From NCBI GenBank assembly GCA_963728145.1, contig CAVSJA010000008.1:310001-374000 (forward strand): 64,000 bases of DNA. Reading direction: 5' to 3'. Numbering within the stretch: the stretch's first letter is position 1; each line of letters opens with the position of its first letter. Positions 16,398 to 25,361 of this stretch are shown here, one piece after another. A program made the position numbers and the translations under genes. Under the pieces are notes generated by a model, which did not search any database, was not told where the DNA came from, and worked only from the letters and a program-made list of their open reading frames with translations. The DNA comes from CAVSJA01 sp963728145. GTDB lineage: Bacteria > Bacteroidota > Bacteroidia > Chitinophagales > Chitinophagaceae.

Positions 16398-17891
16398 GTG
16401 AAGTATCTACTAGGTCTTGATATTGGTTCCTCTTCAGTAAAGGCAGCTTTGTTGGATGCAGAAAATGGAAAACCGGTTGCTGCGGCATTTTCTCCTGCCT
16501 CAGAAATGCCAATGCTCGCGGTAAAACCCGGTTTCGCAGAGCAAGACCCTGAAATGTGGTGGAATGAATTGTTGAATGCAATGAAAGATCTCCAACGGCA
16601 GGTTTCATTTAAGGGCGATGATATTGGAGCAATCGGTATCTCATACCAAATGCATGGACTGGTTTGTGTGGATGATCAATCCAAACCTTTGCGTCCATCT
16701 ATCATTTGGTGCGATAGCAGGGCAGTGGAAATCGGGCAAAATGCTTTAAATAAGATTGGTAAAGAGTACAGCCTTTCCAATTTCCTGAATTCACCCGGAA
16801 ATTTTACTGCATCAAAATTGAAATGGGTAAAAGATAATGAACCGGATATATTTAAAAAGATAAGTAAGGTGATGCTGCCTGGGGATTATATCGCGCTCAA
16901 ATTGACCGGGCAGATCAATACAACTGTGTCGGGACTTTCTGAAGGAATACTTTGGAATTTCAAAAAAGAAAAGATTGCCGAAGAATTATTGGAACACTAT
17001 GGTATTGATAAAAAATTATTATCACCGCTTACTCCAACATTCGGCGATCAAGGAAGTTTGAATAAATCGGCTGCTCAATTATTGAATTTAAAAGAAGGAA
17101 CTCCGGTTACTTACCGGGCAGGCGACCAACCAAATAATGCATGGTCCCTGAATGTATTGAAACCAGGTGAAGTGGCGGCAACTGCCGGAACATCCGGGGT
17201 TGTTTATGCGGTAACAGATAAAGTGAGTTACGATCCGGCTTCAAGGGTGAATACATTTGTTCATGTGAATCATCAACCGGATAAACCCAGCTTTGGCGTA
17301 TTGCTTTGTATTAATGGAACAGGTATTTTGAACAGTTGGCTGAGAAAGAATTTTTTTGCAGGATTATCTTATGAAGAGATCAATAAGATAGCGAATGATT
17401 CACCAATAGGATCTGCAGGACTTAATTTCTATCCATTTGGAAACGGCGCTGAGAGAGTTTTAGAAAATAAAGATACAGGTGGGTTTATGGAAGGGCTTCA
17501 ATTCAATCAACATCAAAGCAGTCATATTGCAAGAGCGGCGCAGGAAGGAATAGTCTATTCGCTGCAGTATGGAATGGAGGTTTTTCATTCAATGGGAATT
17601 AGCCCAAGTTTAGTTCGCGCAGGAAAAGCTAATATGTTTCTTAGCCCACTATTCCGTGAAGCTTTTGCAAATACCACTGGATGCAGTATTGAATTATTCA
17701 ACACAGATGGAGCAATCGGCGCAGCCCGTGCGGCCGGTGTTGGGGTTGGATATTATTCCAGTTTTGCGGAAAGTTTCAAGGGAATGGAGAAGTTAATGTC
17801 TGTTGAACCAGAAAAAGACAAACAGAAAAAGTATAAAGAGTCTTATGAAAACTGGAAAGTCGGTTTGAATAAGTTTCTTAGTCATCATTAA
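16398..17891 (+). CDS. xylB: Xylulokinase
   Basis: Phosphorylates D-xylulose to xylulose 5-phosphate, feeding the pentose phosphate pathway. The 497-residue FGGY-family kinase has an N-terminal phosphate-binding LGLDIGSSSVKAALLD, substrate motif IGISYQMHGLVCVD, catalytic base Asp in YRAGDQPNNAW (about 237-247) and adenosine-site segments TAGTSGVVYA and RAGKANMFLSPLF. The start is GTG at 16398, directly before the first strand. It is followed by xylA on the same strand, separated only by a hairpin element. No xylose transporter or XylR regulator is in the window. Confidence 0.93.
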   Translation: MKYLLGLDIGSSSVKAALLDAENGKPVAAAFSPASEMPMLAVKPGFAEQDPEMWWNELLNAMKDLQRQVSFKGDDIGAIGISYQMHGLVCVDDQSKPLRPSIIWCDSRAVEIGQNALNKIGKEYSLSNFLNSPGNFTASKLKWVKDNEPDIFKKISKVMLPGDYIALKLTGQINTTVSGLSEGILWNFKKEKIAEELLEHYGIDKKLLSPLTPTFGDQGSLNKSAAQLLNLKEGTPVTYRAGDQPNNAWSLNVLKPGEVAATAGTSGVVYAVTDKVSYDPASRVNTFVHVNHQPDKPSFGVLLCINGTGILNSWLRKNFFAGLSYEEINKIANDSPIGSAGLNFYPFGNGAERVLENKDTGGFMEGLQFNQHQSSHIARAAQEGIVYSLQYGMEVFHSMGISPSLVRAGKANMFLSPLFREAFANTTGCSIELFNTDGAIGAARAAGVGVGYYSSFAESFKGMEKLMSVEPEKDKQKKYKESYENWKVGLNKFLSHH

Positions 17892-18019
17892 TTGGTTGAT
17901 TGGTTGATTGGTTGATTGGTTAACTAGATGATTAGGGCGATAGTAACGATACTTTCCTAATCAATTAATCAACGAGTCAACCAATCAACCAATTAACCAA
18001 TCAACCAATCAACCAATCA
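17891..18019. repeat. Paired GG-word element between xylB and xylA, 8-base unit GGTTGATT
   Basis: G-rich arm 17891-17936 begins at the last base of the xylB stop codon. C-rich arm 17955-18019 (AATCAACC words) ends one base before the xylA ATG. The spacer contains TAACGATACTTT (17944-17955), which recurs exactly in the element at 48125-48232. Confidence 0.92.
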
Positions 18020-18020
18020 T

Positions 18021-19334
18021 ATGAGCAAAGAATTCTTCCCCGGTATTGGTAAGATCAAATACGAAGGATCAAAATCAGACAATCCACTTGCATATAAATG
18101 GTATGATGAGAATTACAAGATTGCGGGAAAGACCATGAAAGAATATTTCAAATTCGCGGTTTGTTACTGGCATACGTTCTGCAATACAGGTTCAGATCCG
18201 TTTGGGCCCGGCACAAAACATTTTCCATGGGCTGCTGCCAGTGATGCCGTTCAGCGGGCAAAGGATAAGATGGATGCAGCATTTGAGTTCATAAGCAAAC
18301 TGGGTGTGCCTTATTACTGCTTTCATGACATTGACCTGGTTGATGAAGGGAATTCATTAAAGGAATACGAAAGTCGATTGCATACCATTGTTGACTATGC
18401 GAAACAAAAGCAAAAAGATACTGGAGTTAAATTATTATGGGGCACTGCAAATGTGTTTTCCAATCCACGTTATATGAACGGCGCTTCTACCAATCCTGAT
18501 TTTGCTGCATTGGCTTTTGCAGGTACGCAGGTGAAGAATGCACTGGACGCGACAATAGCATTGAATGGCGAAAACTATGTTTTCTGGGGTGGACGTGAAG
18601 GTTATATGAGCTTGTTGAATACAAACATGAAAAGGGAGCTCGAGCATTTAGGTCGCTTCCTCAGCATGGCTCGTGACTATGCGAGAAAACAAGGATTCAA
18701 AGGCGTTTTCTTTATCGAGCCCAAACCTTGTGAGCCGACAAAACATCAATATGATTATGATTCCGCCACTGTCGTGGGGTTTCTTCGTCAGTTTGGACTT
18801 GATAAGGATTTCAAAATAAATGTCGAGGTGAATCATGCAACACTGGCCGGACATACTTTCCAGCATGAATTGCAGGTTGCGGCAGATGCCGGTATGTTAG
18901 GCAGCATTGACGCTAACCGTGGAGATTCCCAAAATGGCTGGGATACTGATCAGTTCCCAATGAACCTGAATGATCTTATTGAAAGTATGCTGATCATCCT
19001 GGAAGCAGGTGGATTTGCAGGAGGTGGAGTGAATTTCGATGCCAAAACAAGAAGAAACTCAACCGATCTTGAAGATATCTTCCTTGCACATATCGGCGGT
19101 ATGGATGCTTTTGCACGCGCAGCGATCACGGCTGATAAGATCCTTCAGAATTCTCCTTATAAAAAATGGAGAAAGGAGAGATACGCTTCCTATGATTCAG
19201 GCAAGGGTAAAGAGTTTGAAGATGGAAAATTGAAGCTCGAAGATCTACGCGATTTTGCTCACAGCAACGGAGAACCGAAGCAAACAAGCGGGAAGCAGGA
19301 ATGGTTGGAGAATATCGTGAATCAGTATATTTAG
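18021..19334 (+). CDS. xylA: Xylose isomerase
   Basis: Interconverts D-xylose and D-xylulose using two divalent metals. The 437-residue length fits class II enzymes. The catalytic His is in YYCFHDIDLVDEG (about 98-110). Metal and substrate motifs are FFIEPKPCEPTKHQYD, VNVEVNHATLAGHTFQHE and GSIDANRGD, with WDTDQFP afterwards. The ATG at 18021 lies immediately after the repeat element separating it from xylB, so either the pair is cotranscribed through the hairpin or the element carries signals for xylA. A long single-armed repeat follows the stop. Confidence 0.95.
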   Translation: MSKEFFPGIGKIKYEGSKSDNPLAYKWYDENYKIAGKTMKEYFKFAVCYWHTFCNTGSDPFGPGTKHFPWAAASDAVQRAKDKMDAAFEFISKLGVPYYCFHDIDLVDEGNSLKEYESRLHTIVDYAKQKQKDTGVKLLWGTANVFSNPRYMNGASTNPDFAALAFAGTQVKNALDATIALNGENYVFWGGREGYMSLLNTNMKRELEHLGRFLSMARDYARKQGFKGVFFIEPKPCEPTKHQYDYDSATVVGFLRQFGLDKDFKINVEVNHATLAGHTFQHELQVAADAGMLGSIDANRGDSQNGWDTDQFPMNLNDLIESMLIILEAGGFAGGGVNFDAKTRRNSTDLEDIFLAHIGGMDAFARAAITADKILQNSPYKKWRKERYASYDSGKGKEFEDGKLKLEDLRDFAHSNGEPKQTSGKQEWLENIVNQYI

Positions 19335-19494
19335 GTGAATGGTGAATGGGCAATGAGGCAATGGCAATGGCAATGGCTGGGCAATGGGCAATGGGCAATG
19401 GCTGGCAATGGGCAATGGGCAATGGGCAATGGGCAATGGGCAATGGGCAATGGGCAATGGGCAATGGGCAATGGGCAATGGGCAATGGGCAATA
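19334..19494. repeat. Single-armed expanded tandem array, 7-base unit CAATGGG
   Basis: Starts at the xylA stop codon with GGTGAATGGTGAATGGG, then shifts into GGCAATGG and about 14 nearly perfect copies of CAATGGG. No reverse arm follows. It is the most homogeneous array in the window and looks recently expanded. All six frames are partly open, giving false repeat proteins. Confidence 0.93.
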
Positions 19495-19526
19495 ATGATT
19501 TGGCGAAGCAAGATAGAATGTTTTCC

Positions 19527-19543
19527 TCACCCCGAAGGGGTGA
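19527..19543. repeat. Small palindrome TCACCCC-GAA-GGGGTGA
   Basis: Perfect 7-bp stem with a GAA loop, 31 bases before the amidohydrolase ATG. It may be a terminator remnant or a small dispersed palindrome. Confidence 0.5.
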
Positions 19544-19573
19544 AATCTTGGTAGATAAAAACGAATACGGCAT

Positions 19574-21289
19574 ATGAAGAAATTAATCCCTTTTATTCTT
19601 TTTGTCCTATTAGCGTATATCGCATCTGCGCAAAACAAATCCGCTGATTTAATTCTTCTGAATGGAAAAGTGTACACGGTGAACAAAAAACAACCATGGG
19701 CAGAAGCTGTTGTAGTGAAGGATGGAAAAATTGTTTTTGTTGGTAAGGAGAAGGAGGCAAGAACATACGCGAATACAAGTACGGAAATAGTTGACTGCAA
19801 GGGTCAATTCGTAATGCCAGGTTTTATCGAGGGGCACGGCCATATTCATGGTTTGGGAAATTCATTAATGAACCTGGACCTGATGAATGTAAAGAATTGG
19901 GATGAGATTGTAAACATGGTTGCAGAAGCAGTGAAAAAAGCAAAGCCTGGAGACTGGATCATTGGGCGCGGGTGGCACCAGGAAAAATGGAATCCTTCAC
20001 CGGCAAAAAATCATTTAGGTTATCCTTATCATGAAGAATTAGATAAAGTTTCGCCAAACAATCCTGTTTTACTCGGACATGCGAGTGGACATAGCAGTTA
20101 TGTAAATGCTAAGGCTATGGAATTGGCCAATATCACCGATCAGACAAAAAATCCTTCCGGTGGCGACATTGTAAAAGATAAAGATGGAAAGATTGTTGGT
20201 GTACTTGAGGAAACAGCTCAGGGCCTTGTAAGCATAGCATATGGTGCCTGGCTGAACAAAAAAACAATTGAGGAAAGAAAAGCCGAATGGGCAAAGGGCA
20301 TTCAATTGGCAGAAGAAGAAAGTTTGAAGAATGGAGTCACTTCATTCCAGGATGCAGGTTCTTCATTTCAACAGGTACAATGGATGAAGGAACTTGCGCA
20401 AGAGGGGAAATTGAATATCCGGCATTGGTTAATGGTGAGAGCGGGAAATAATTCATTACGTCAAAATGCCAATGTATTTCCTGTGATCAATGAAGGAAAT
20501 GGATTCCTTTCTGTAAAAGCAATAAAAGTTTCATTGGATGGTGCCCTTGGTTCCTATGGTGCCTGGTTGCTCGAACCTTATGAAGATCGCAAGGAATTTT
20601 ATGGGCAGAACACATTTCCTATGGATGAATTAAGAAAGATTGCTGAATTCTCCTGGGAAAAAAATTTACAGTTATGCGTACACGCAATAGGCGATAAAGC
20701 AAACCGGGAAACCATCAATATTTTTTCTGAGCAAATTCAAAAGAACAAATCAAAGGATCATCGTTGGAGGGTTGAACATGCCCAGCATGTAAACCCTGCC
20801 GAGATCCCAAGATTCAAAGAGTGGAGTGTAATTGCTTCTATGCAGGGGATTCATTGTACCAGTGATGCACCTTTCGTTGAAAAACGATTGGGAGCCAAAA
20901 GAGCTGAGAGCGGAGCATATATGTGGAAATCATTCTTGAATGCAGGGGTAGTTGTAACCAATGGAACAGATGTCCCGGTTGAAAAGGTTGACCCGATTGA
21001 TTGTTTTTACGCTACGGTAACGAGAAAACAAAAAAATGGAGTCGCATTTTATCCGAAGCAACGCATGACAAGGGAAGAAGCAATCTATTCTTATACCATG
21101 GCCAATGCCTTTGCCGCATTTGATGAAAAACAAAAGGGCTCGCTTGAATCAGGAAAATATGCGGATATCGTTGTGTTGTCAAATAACCTGATCAACTGTA
21201 AAGAAGAGGATATCAAAAATACCAAGGTCCTAATGACTTTTGTTGGCGGAAAACTAAAGTATTCCGGAAACGGGAAAAAGTCATTTTGA
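19574..21289 (+). CDS. Exported amidohydrolase, YtcJ-like
   Basis: A 571-residue metal-dependent hydrolase of the amidohydrolase-3/YtcJ group. A signal peptide (MKKLIPFILFVLLAYIASAQ) sends it to the periplasm or surface. The metal-binding GFIEGHGHIHGLG is near 84-96, the later histidines lie in CVHAIGDKANR and VEHAQHV, and the distal Asp is in TNGTDVPVE. A C-terminal beta-sandwich ends KYADIVVLSNNL. The substrate in this group is usually unknown (amides, cyclic ureas). It is convergent with folP, the stop codons overlapping by 9 bases. Cotranscription with xylA is possible but not shown. Confidence 0.88.
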   Translation: MKKLIPFILFVLLAYIASAQNKSADLILLNGKVYTVNKKQPWAEAVVVKDGKIVFVGKEKEARTYANTSTEIVDCKGQFVMPGFIEGHGHIHGLGNSLMNLDLMNVKNWDEIVNMVAEAVKKAKPGDWIIGRGWHQEKWNPSPAKNHLGYPYHEELDKVSPNNPVLLGHASGHSSYVNAKAMELANITDQTKNPSGGDIVKDKDGKIVGVLEETAQGLVSIAYGAWLNKKTIEERKAEWAKGIQLAEEESLKNGVTSFQDAGSSFQQVQWMKELAQEGKLNIRHWLMVRAGNNSLRQNANVFPVINEGNGFLSVKAIKVSLDGALGSYGAWLLEPYEDRKEFYGQNTFPMDELRKIAEFSWEKNLQLCVHAIGDKANRETINIFSEQIQKNKSKDHRWRVEHAQHVNPAEIPRFKEWSVIASMQGIHCTSDAPFVEKRLGAKRAESGAYMWKSFLNAGVVVTNGTDVPVEKVDPIDCFYATVTRKQKNGVAFYPKQRMTREEAIYSYTMANAFAAFDEKQKGSLESGKYADIVVLSNNLINCKEEDIKNTKVLMTFVGGKLKYSGNGKKSF

Positions 21290-22108
21290 ATACTCCACAA
21301 ATAGCTTAACTGCTTCCTTCGCTTCTTTAACATCATGCACCCGGAGGATATTTGCGCCATTCAAAAGCGCGATCGCATGAAGGAATGTAGTTCCATTCAA
21401 GGCTTCCGCTGCTGAAACACCCAGGGTTTTATAGATTGTTGATTTGCGGGATATGCCGATGAGAACAGGCCTTTCGAGTATTTTGAAGAGGGACAGGCTT
21501 TTCAATAATTCGAAATTATGGTTTATCGTTTTGGCAAAACCGAAACCAGGATCGAGAATTATGTCTTTAATGCCGGCTTTTAAGCATTCATCGATCTTCT
21601 TTATAAAAAAATCAAGGATTTCCAGGGATAAATTATCATAATGAGCCTGGCTCTGCATATTGTCGGGAGTTCCTTTCATATGCATGCAGATATAGGGCAC
21701 ATTCAGGTTTGCCACAGTGTTTAACATGGATTCATCAAGGCTACCTGCACTAATATCATTCACGATTGATGCACCAGCCTCAACCGATTCCTTTGCAACT
21801 TTTCCGTAAAAAGTATCGATGGAAAGGAGAGCATTCGGAAACTCTGAATGGATAGCTTCAATTGCTGGTACTATTCTTTTCAATTCTTCTTCAGCCGAAA
21901 TTCTTTCGCTGCCGGGCCTTGTACTTTGCGCTCCGAGGTCGAGAATATCGGAACCATCCTTAATCATTTTTTCAGCCATTTTCAAAATCACAGCATTCTC
22001 CATAAACCGGCTTCCTTCATAAAAAGAATCCGGGGTCACATTGATAATTCCCATTACCAGGGGATTATCCACAGTCACAAGTCTTCCTTTGCAATTCAGT
22101 GTGAACAT
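21281..22108 (-). CDS. folP: Dihydropteroate synthase
   Basis: Condenses dihydropterin pyrophosphate with p-aminobenzoate in folate synthesis. From the ATG at 22108 it is 275 residues, the usual size. Motifs are MGIINVTPDSFYEG near the start, ILDLGAQSTRPGS, SIDTFYGKVA, IVNDIS, CMHMKGTP, IILDPGFGFAK and IGISRKSTI. The frame extends 35 codons upstream, but that part is not family-like and would overlap the divergent gene. In Bacteroidetes folP is often divergent from DUF1599 and DoxX-type genes, as here. Confidence 0.94.
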   Translation of the reverse strand: MFTLNCKGRLVTVDNPLVMGIINVTPDSFYEGSRFMENAVILKMAEKMIKDGSDILDLGAQSTRPGSERISAEEELKRIVPAIEAIHSEFPNALLSIDTFYGKVAKESVEAGASIVNDISAGSLDESMLNTVANLNVPYICMHMKGTPDNMQSQAHYDNLSLEILDFFIKKIDECLKAGIKDIILDPGFGFAKTINHNFELLKSLSLFKILERPVLIGISRKSTIYKTLGVSAAEALNGTTFLHAIALLNGANILRVHDVKEAKEAVKLFVEYSK

Positions 22109-22122
22109 TAATCTGTTATCGC

Positions 22123-22130
22123 TATTTTTG
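22123..22130 (+). promoter_or_regulatory. Candidate -7 element for the DUF1599 gene
   Basis: TATTTTTG fits TAnnTTTG and lies between folP and the DUF1599 gene. It would place a transcription start near 22137, supporting ATG 22193 or TTG 22154 as the translation start. Confidence 0.35.
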
Positions 22131-22192
22131 GCGGATAAAATTGAGGAATTATTTTGACAACTCACCAACACCCTGAGACTACTGAACAAATC

Positions 22193-22744
22193 ATGCAGGA
22201 TACCAACCGCCAATACGACGAAGCCGTACGAGACTGCAAAGAGATCTTTTTAAAGAAGGCCCGCGATTATGGCACCTCCTGGAGAGTACTGCGAACTATC
22301 TCCATCGTTGACCAGATCTTCATAAAAGCCCAGCGCATTCGCACCATACAGCAAAAAGGAGAACAAAAGGTAGGAGAGGACATCAGTTCTGAATTCAAAG
22401 GAATAGTGAACTATGCCGTTATCGGATTGATCCAGCATGAACAAAACTCAGAAGAAGTAGAAGATGTTCGCGTTGACGTAGTGGAGAAATGGTTCGACAA
22501 ACAAATTGTTGTCGCAAGAAAGCTGATGCAGGATAAAAATCACGATTATGGGGAAGCCTGGCGCGATATGAGCCAGGAAAGTTTTGTTGATCTCGTATTA
22601 ATGAAATTAATGCGCATCCGTCAGATCCTCGTCAATGAAGGAAAAACGCTGATCAGCGAAGGCATTGATGCAAACTTTCTCGATATAATTAATTATTCTC
22701 TTTTTGGTTTGATATTGATTAGTGAAGGAAAGCACAGGGGTTGA
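22193..22744 (+). CDS. DUF1599 protein with two tandem repeats
   Basis: A 183-residue cytoplasmic protein of the DUF1599 (nucleotide-modification-associated) family. It is built of two similar halves: KKARDYGTSWRVLRTISIVDQ to NYAVIGLI (about 18-82) and DKNHDYGEAWRDMSQESFVD to NYSLFGLI (about 108-176). Both keep the DYG.{2}W and IVNY/IINY signatures. The ATG at 22193 is preferred; the longer frame starts with TTG at 22154, which cannot be excluded. Its regular place beside folP in this phylum suggests a link to nucleotide or folate metabolism, but no activity is established to my knowledge. Confidence 0.82.
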   Translation: MQDTNRQYDEAVRDCKEIFLKKARDYGTSWRVLRTISIVDQIFIKAQRIRTIQQKGEQKVGEDISSEFKGIVNYAVIGLIQHEQNSEEVEDVRVDVVEKWFDKQIVVARKLMQDKNHDYGEAWRDMSQESFVDLVLMKLMRIRQILVNEGKTLISEGIDANFLDIINYSLFGLILISEGKHRG

Positions 22745-22756
22745 AAACCCTTCCCT

Positions 22757-22855
22757 GATAAGGTTGATAAGGTTGACAGAGTTGACAGGGTTGACAAGGA
22801 AAGTTACGAACGGCTTATTTTGTCAACCTTATCAACTCCGTCAACCCTGTCGACC
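22757..22855. repeat. Paired GG-word element, 9-base unit GGTTGACAG
   Basis: G-rich arm 22757-22800 and C-rich arm 22820-22855, spacer about 20 bases. It follows the DUF1599 stop, which itself sits in a small GGGTT-gaa-AACCC palindrome, and ends just before the BT_3928-like gene. Confidence 0.9.
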
Positions 22856-22873
22856 AAAGCATAAAAGAAAAAT

Positions 22874-23995
22874 ATGAAACTCGTTTTGACCATAGCAAGA
22901 ATTACAATAGGAGTTCTCTTCATCTTCTCCGGTCTTATCAAGGCCAATGATCCGCTTGGCCTGAGTTACAAAATGCAAGAGTTTTTTGAGGTATGGGGAA
23001 TGAATTCCTTGCACGACTATACATTAGCGCTATCTGTAGTAATGAATGCCTTCGAGATCATCGCAGGAGTAGCAATCCTGGTAGGTTGGCAAATGCGTTT
23101 ATTCAGTTGGCTACTGTTATTGCTAATCCTATTCTTCACCTTTCTAACAGGCTATGCGGTATTAACTGATAAGATAAAAGAATGCGGTTGTTTTGGAAAT
23201 TGTATTCCTCTAAAAGCCTGGGATTCGTTTATAAAAGACCTGATACTTTTAGGATTAATCGTTTTGATTTTTCCCAATCGCAACAAGATCCAATCTTCAC
23301 TCAAACCCCGGAATAGTATCACAATTCTTTTCTTTACAACTGTCTTTGCTTTCGCATTTCAGTGGTACACGCTTCAACATTTACCTGTCATGGATTGCCT
23401 TCCATTTAAAAAAGGAAATCATATCGTGCAAGAAATGAAGATCCCAAAAGGTGCATTGCCAGATAGTACCGTGATCAGTTTTGTGTATGAAGTAAATGGA
23501 AAGCAAATTGAGTTTACGGCAGATAGTTTCCCGGATGATTTCAATGATTCCACCTATAAATTTGTCAAGCGCTACGATAAATTGATCCGCAAAGGCAATG
23601 CAGAGCCTGCTATTAAAGACTTTTCACTAAAAGATACTTCGGGCGCTGAAGTAACAGAACAACTATTAAATGCCGAAGGATATAAACTATTTCTGTTTCT
23701 CAAAGATGGATATAAGACGGGAGATTGGATCATTTTTTCAGATATGATCATGAAGGACGCGTTCAATAAGAAAATACCAGGCTATATAGTTACGAATATT
23801 TCAATTGAGGAATTGTACAAGAGCCCGCAACCAGTGTTTCGTCGCTTCAACCCGCTGCGATGTGACGCCACAGCGATAAAAACTGCAGCAAGAGCGAATC
23901 CAACCCTTTATTTGTTAAAGGGCGATCAGGTGATTGAAAAATGGAGCTATGCGGATTTTCAGGCTGCGCTAAGGAAAATACAGGAGCTGAAATAG
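22874..23995 (+). CDS. BT_3928-like DoxX/MauE-type membrane protein with C-terminal soluble domain
   Basis: A 373-residue inner membrane protein. Four N-terminal helices (about 1-135) carry the DoxX signature ARITIGVLFIFSGLIKANDPLGLSYKM and the redox-type motif CGCFGNC between helices 3 and 4, as in MauE-like disulfide relay proteins. A fifth helix (about 150-168) leads to a C-terminal domain of about 180 residues resembling a thioredoxin-like fold without an obvious CxxC. The order folP, DUF1599, this protein recurs in Bacteroidetes. It probably handles periplasmic thiols, which is inference from family and motif. Confidence 0.83.
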   Translation: MKLVLTIARITIGVLFIFSGLIKANDPLGLSYKMQEFFEVWGMNSLHDYTLALSVVMNAFEIIAGVAILVGWQMRLFSWLLLLLILFFTFLTGYAVLTDKIKECGCFGNCIPLKAWDSFIKDLILLGLIVLIFPNRNKIQSSLKPRNSITILFFTTVFAFAFQWYTLQHLPVMDCLPFKKGNHIVQEMKIPKGALPDSTVISFVYEVNGKQIEFTADSFPDDFNDSTYKFVKRYDKLIRKGNAEPAIKDFSLKDTSGAEVTEQLLNAEGYKLFLFLKDGYKTGDWIIFSDMIMKDAFNKKIPGYIVTNISIEELYKSPQPVFRRFNPLRCDATAIKTAARANPTLYLLKGDQVIEKWSYADFQAALRKIQELK

Positions 23996-24170
23996 ATACC
24001 CCCCAACCCCCTAACTCTTGCGCTAACCGCGTGCGCTAAAGCTATAGCGGTGGCGCAAGCTTCAGCGTCGGCGCAAAGGGGGAGTAATTTAAACTTGGTA
24101 TGCCATTGTTGATTGCCAATAAAACTAATTTGATTTTCTTAGCTCCACCTTTAGGGGGCCGGGGGGTATC
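23995..24170. repeat. 176-bp intergenic element with 20-bp C/G-rich terminal inverted repeats
   Basis: Left end GATACCCCCCAACCCCCTAA (23995-24014) starts inside the upstream stop codon. Right end TTAGGGGGCCGGGGGGTATC (24151-24170) ends one base before the next ATG. The ends pair with 2 mismatches. Inside is a second stem, CTTGCGCtaaCCGC with GCGGtgGCGCAAG. Arms are C-rich first, the opposite of the GG-word family, so this is a different element, perhaps MITE-like. Confidence 0.88.
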
Positions 24171-25217
24171 ATGATAAAGTACATCACCAAACGACTCTTA
24201 TATGGCCTCGCTGTTATGCTTGGCGTATTAGTGCTTGTATTTTTTCTTTTCCAGGGCTTTGGCGACCCTGCACGTTTGGTAATGGGACAAAGAGCCGATG
24301 CGGTGACGCAGGAAAATATTCGCCGGGATCTTCATCTTGATCAACCCAAATGGAAGCAATTCGTACTGTACCTTAATGATGTTTCGCCAATTGCAATACA
24401 TACTACGGAAGAGATCAACCGAAAAAATTTGCAGGGACTTTTTATTGGGGGCGAAAAAAATCTTTCAATAAAAATTCCTTACCTCAGAAGATCCTATCAA
24501 AGCAGGAGGGATGTATGGGATATTTTGATGGAAGCCTTGCCAAGAACAATCCTTCTGGCCTTCGCTGCTATATTCGTCGCGATTCTTTTGGGAATTCCAC
24601 TTGGAGTATTGGCTGCGGTGAAGAAAGGGACATGGATGGACAGTACCGCCGTATTTACAAGTGTACTTGGTATTTCAGCGCCATCTTTTTTCATGGGTAT
24701 CATCATCGCCTATCTGTTCGGATTTCTGTTGAGTGATTATACAGGATTAAAGATGATTGGAAGCCTTTATGAAACCGATCCCTTCGAAGGAAGACAAATG
24801 CAACTGCAGAATCTTATCCTGCCTGCGATCACGCTTGGAATCAGACCAATGGCCATTATTGCTCAACTCACCCGTAGTTCTATGCTTGATGTGCTGAACC
24901 AGGACTATATCCGCACCGCCTATGCGAAGGGGCTGGGTAAAACGGCGATCATTTGGAAACACGCGTTGAGAAATGCCCTAAACCCCGTTATCACCGCCAT
25001 CACCGGCTGGTTTGCAGAATTACTCGCAGGTGCATTCTTCGTAGAATATATCTTTGGATGGAAAGGAATCGGAGCGGTAACGGTCGATGCGCTTGAAAAA
25101 CTTGATTTTCCGGTTTTGATGGGTTCCGTCCTGATTACTTCCTTCTTTTTCATCACAGTTAATGTCCTTGCAGATCTATTATATGCTGTTGTGGATCCGA
25201 GGGTAAGACTAGGGTAG
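24171..25217 (+). CDS. Peptide-type ABC transporter permease (DppB/OppB family)
   Basis: A 348-residue inner membrane permease of the dipeptide/oligopeptide/nickel ABC family. It has the N-terminal anchor MIKYITKRLLYGLAVMLGVLVLVFF, a periplasmic stretch (about 35-115), five further helices, and the EAA-loop ATP-coupling motif RTAYAKGLGKTAIIWKHALRNAL (about 247-269). It closes with DLLYAVVDPRVRLG, the family ending. The partner permease, ATPases and binding protein are not adjacent, so the transporter genes are scattered, as is common in Bacteroidetes. The ATG directly abuts the terminal repeat of the upstream element. Confidence 0.9.
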   Translation: MIKYITKRLLYGLAVMLGVLVLVFFLFQGFGDPARLVMGQRADAVTQENIRRDLHLDQPKWKQFVLYLNDVSPIAIHTTEEINRKNLQGLFIGGEKNLSIKIPYLRRSYQSRRDVWDILMEALPRTILLAFAAIFVAILLGIPLGVLAAVKKGTWMDSTAVFTSVLGISAPSFFMGIIIAYLFGFLLSDYTGLKMIGSLYETDPFEGRQMQLQNLILPAITLGIRPMAIIAQLTRSSMLDVLNQDYIRTAYAKGLGKTAIIWKHALRNALNPVITAITGWFAELLAGAFFVEYIFGWKGIGAVTVDALEKLDFPVLMGSVLITSFFFITVNVLADLLYAVVDPRVRLG

Positions 25218-25240
25218 TCGAGAGTCGGGAGTCGGGAGAA
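25217..25240. repeat. Short single-arm GTCGGGA run
   Basis: Two to three copies of the 7-base word (GTCGAGAGTCGGGAGTCGGG) directly after the permease stop, without a reverse arm. It looks like a degenerate or nascent member of the GG-word family; compare 33691-33808. Confidence 0.6.
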
Positions 25241-25361
25241 GGAGATTTCTTAACGGTAAAGACTTTACTGTTAAGATTGAGGCTTATACCTCAGGTTGGT
25301 GTTAAAAATCCAAACTAATTACCGAAATTTCGAATGATGAATTTATATTTGGTACAACCAT

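Noticed and set aside
19245..19800. Long minus-strand frames encoding HCPLPIA repeats, and plus-strand GNGQWAM repeats
   Set aside because: They translate the CAATGGG array and overlap xylA and the amidohydrolase gene; no start, leader or composition supports a protein.
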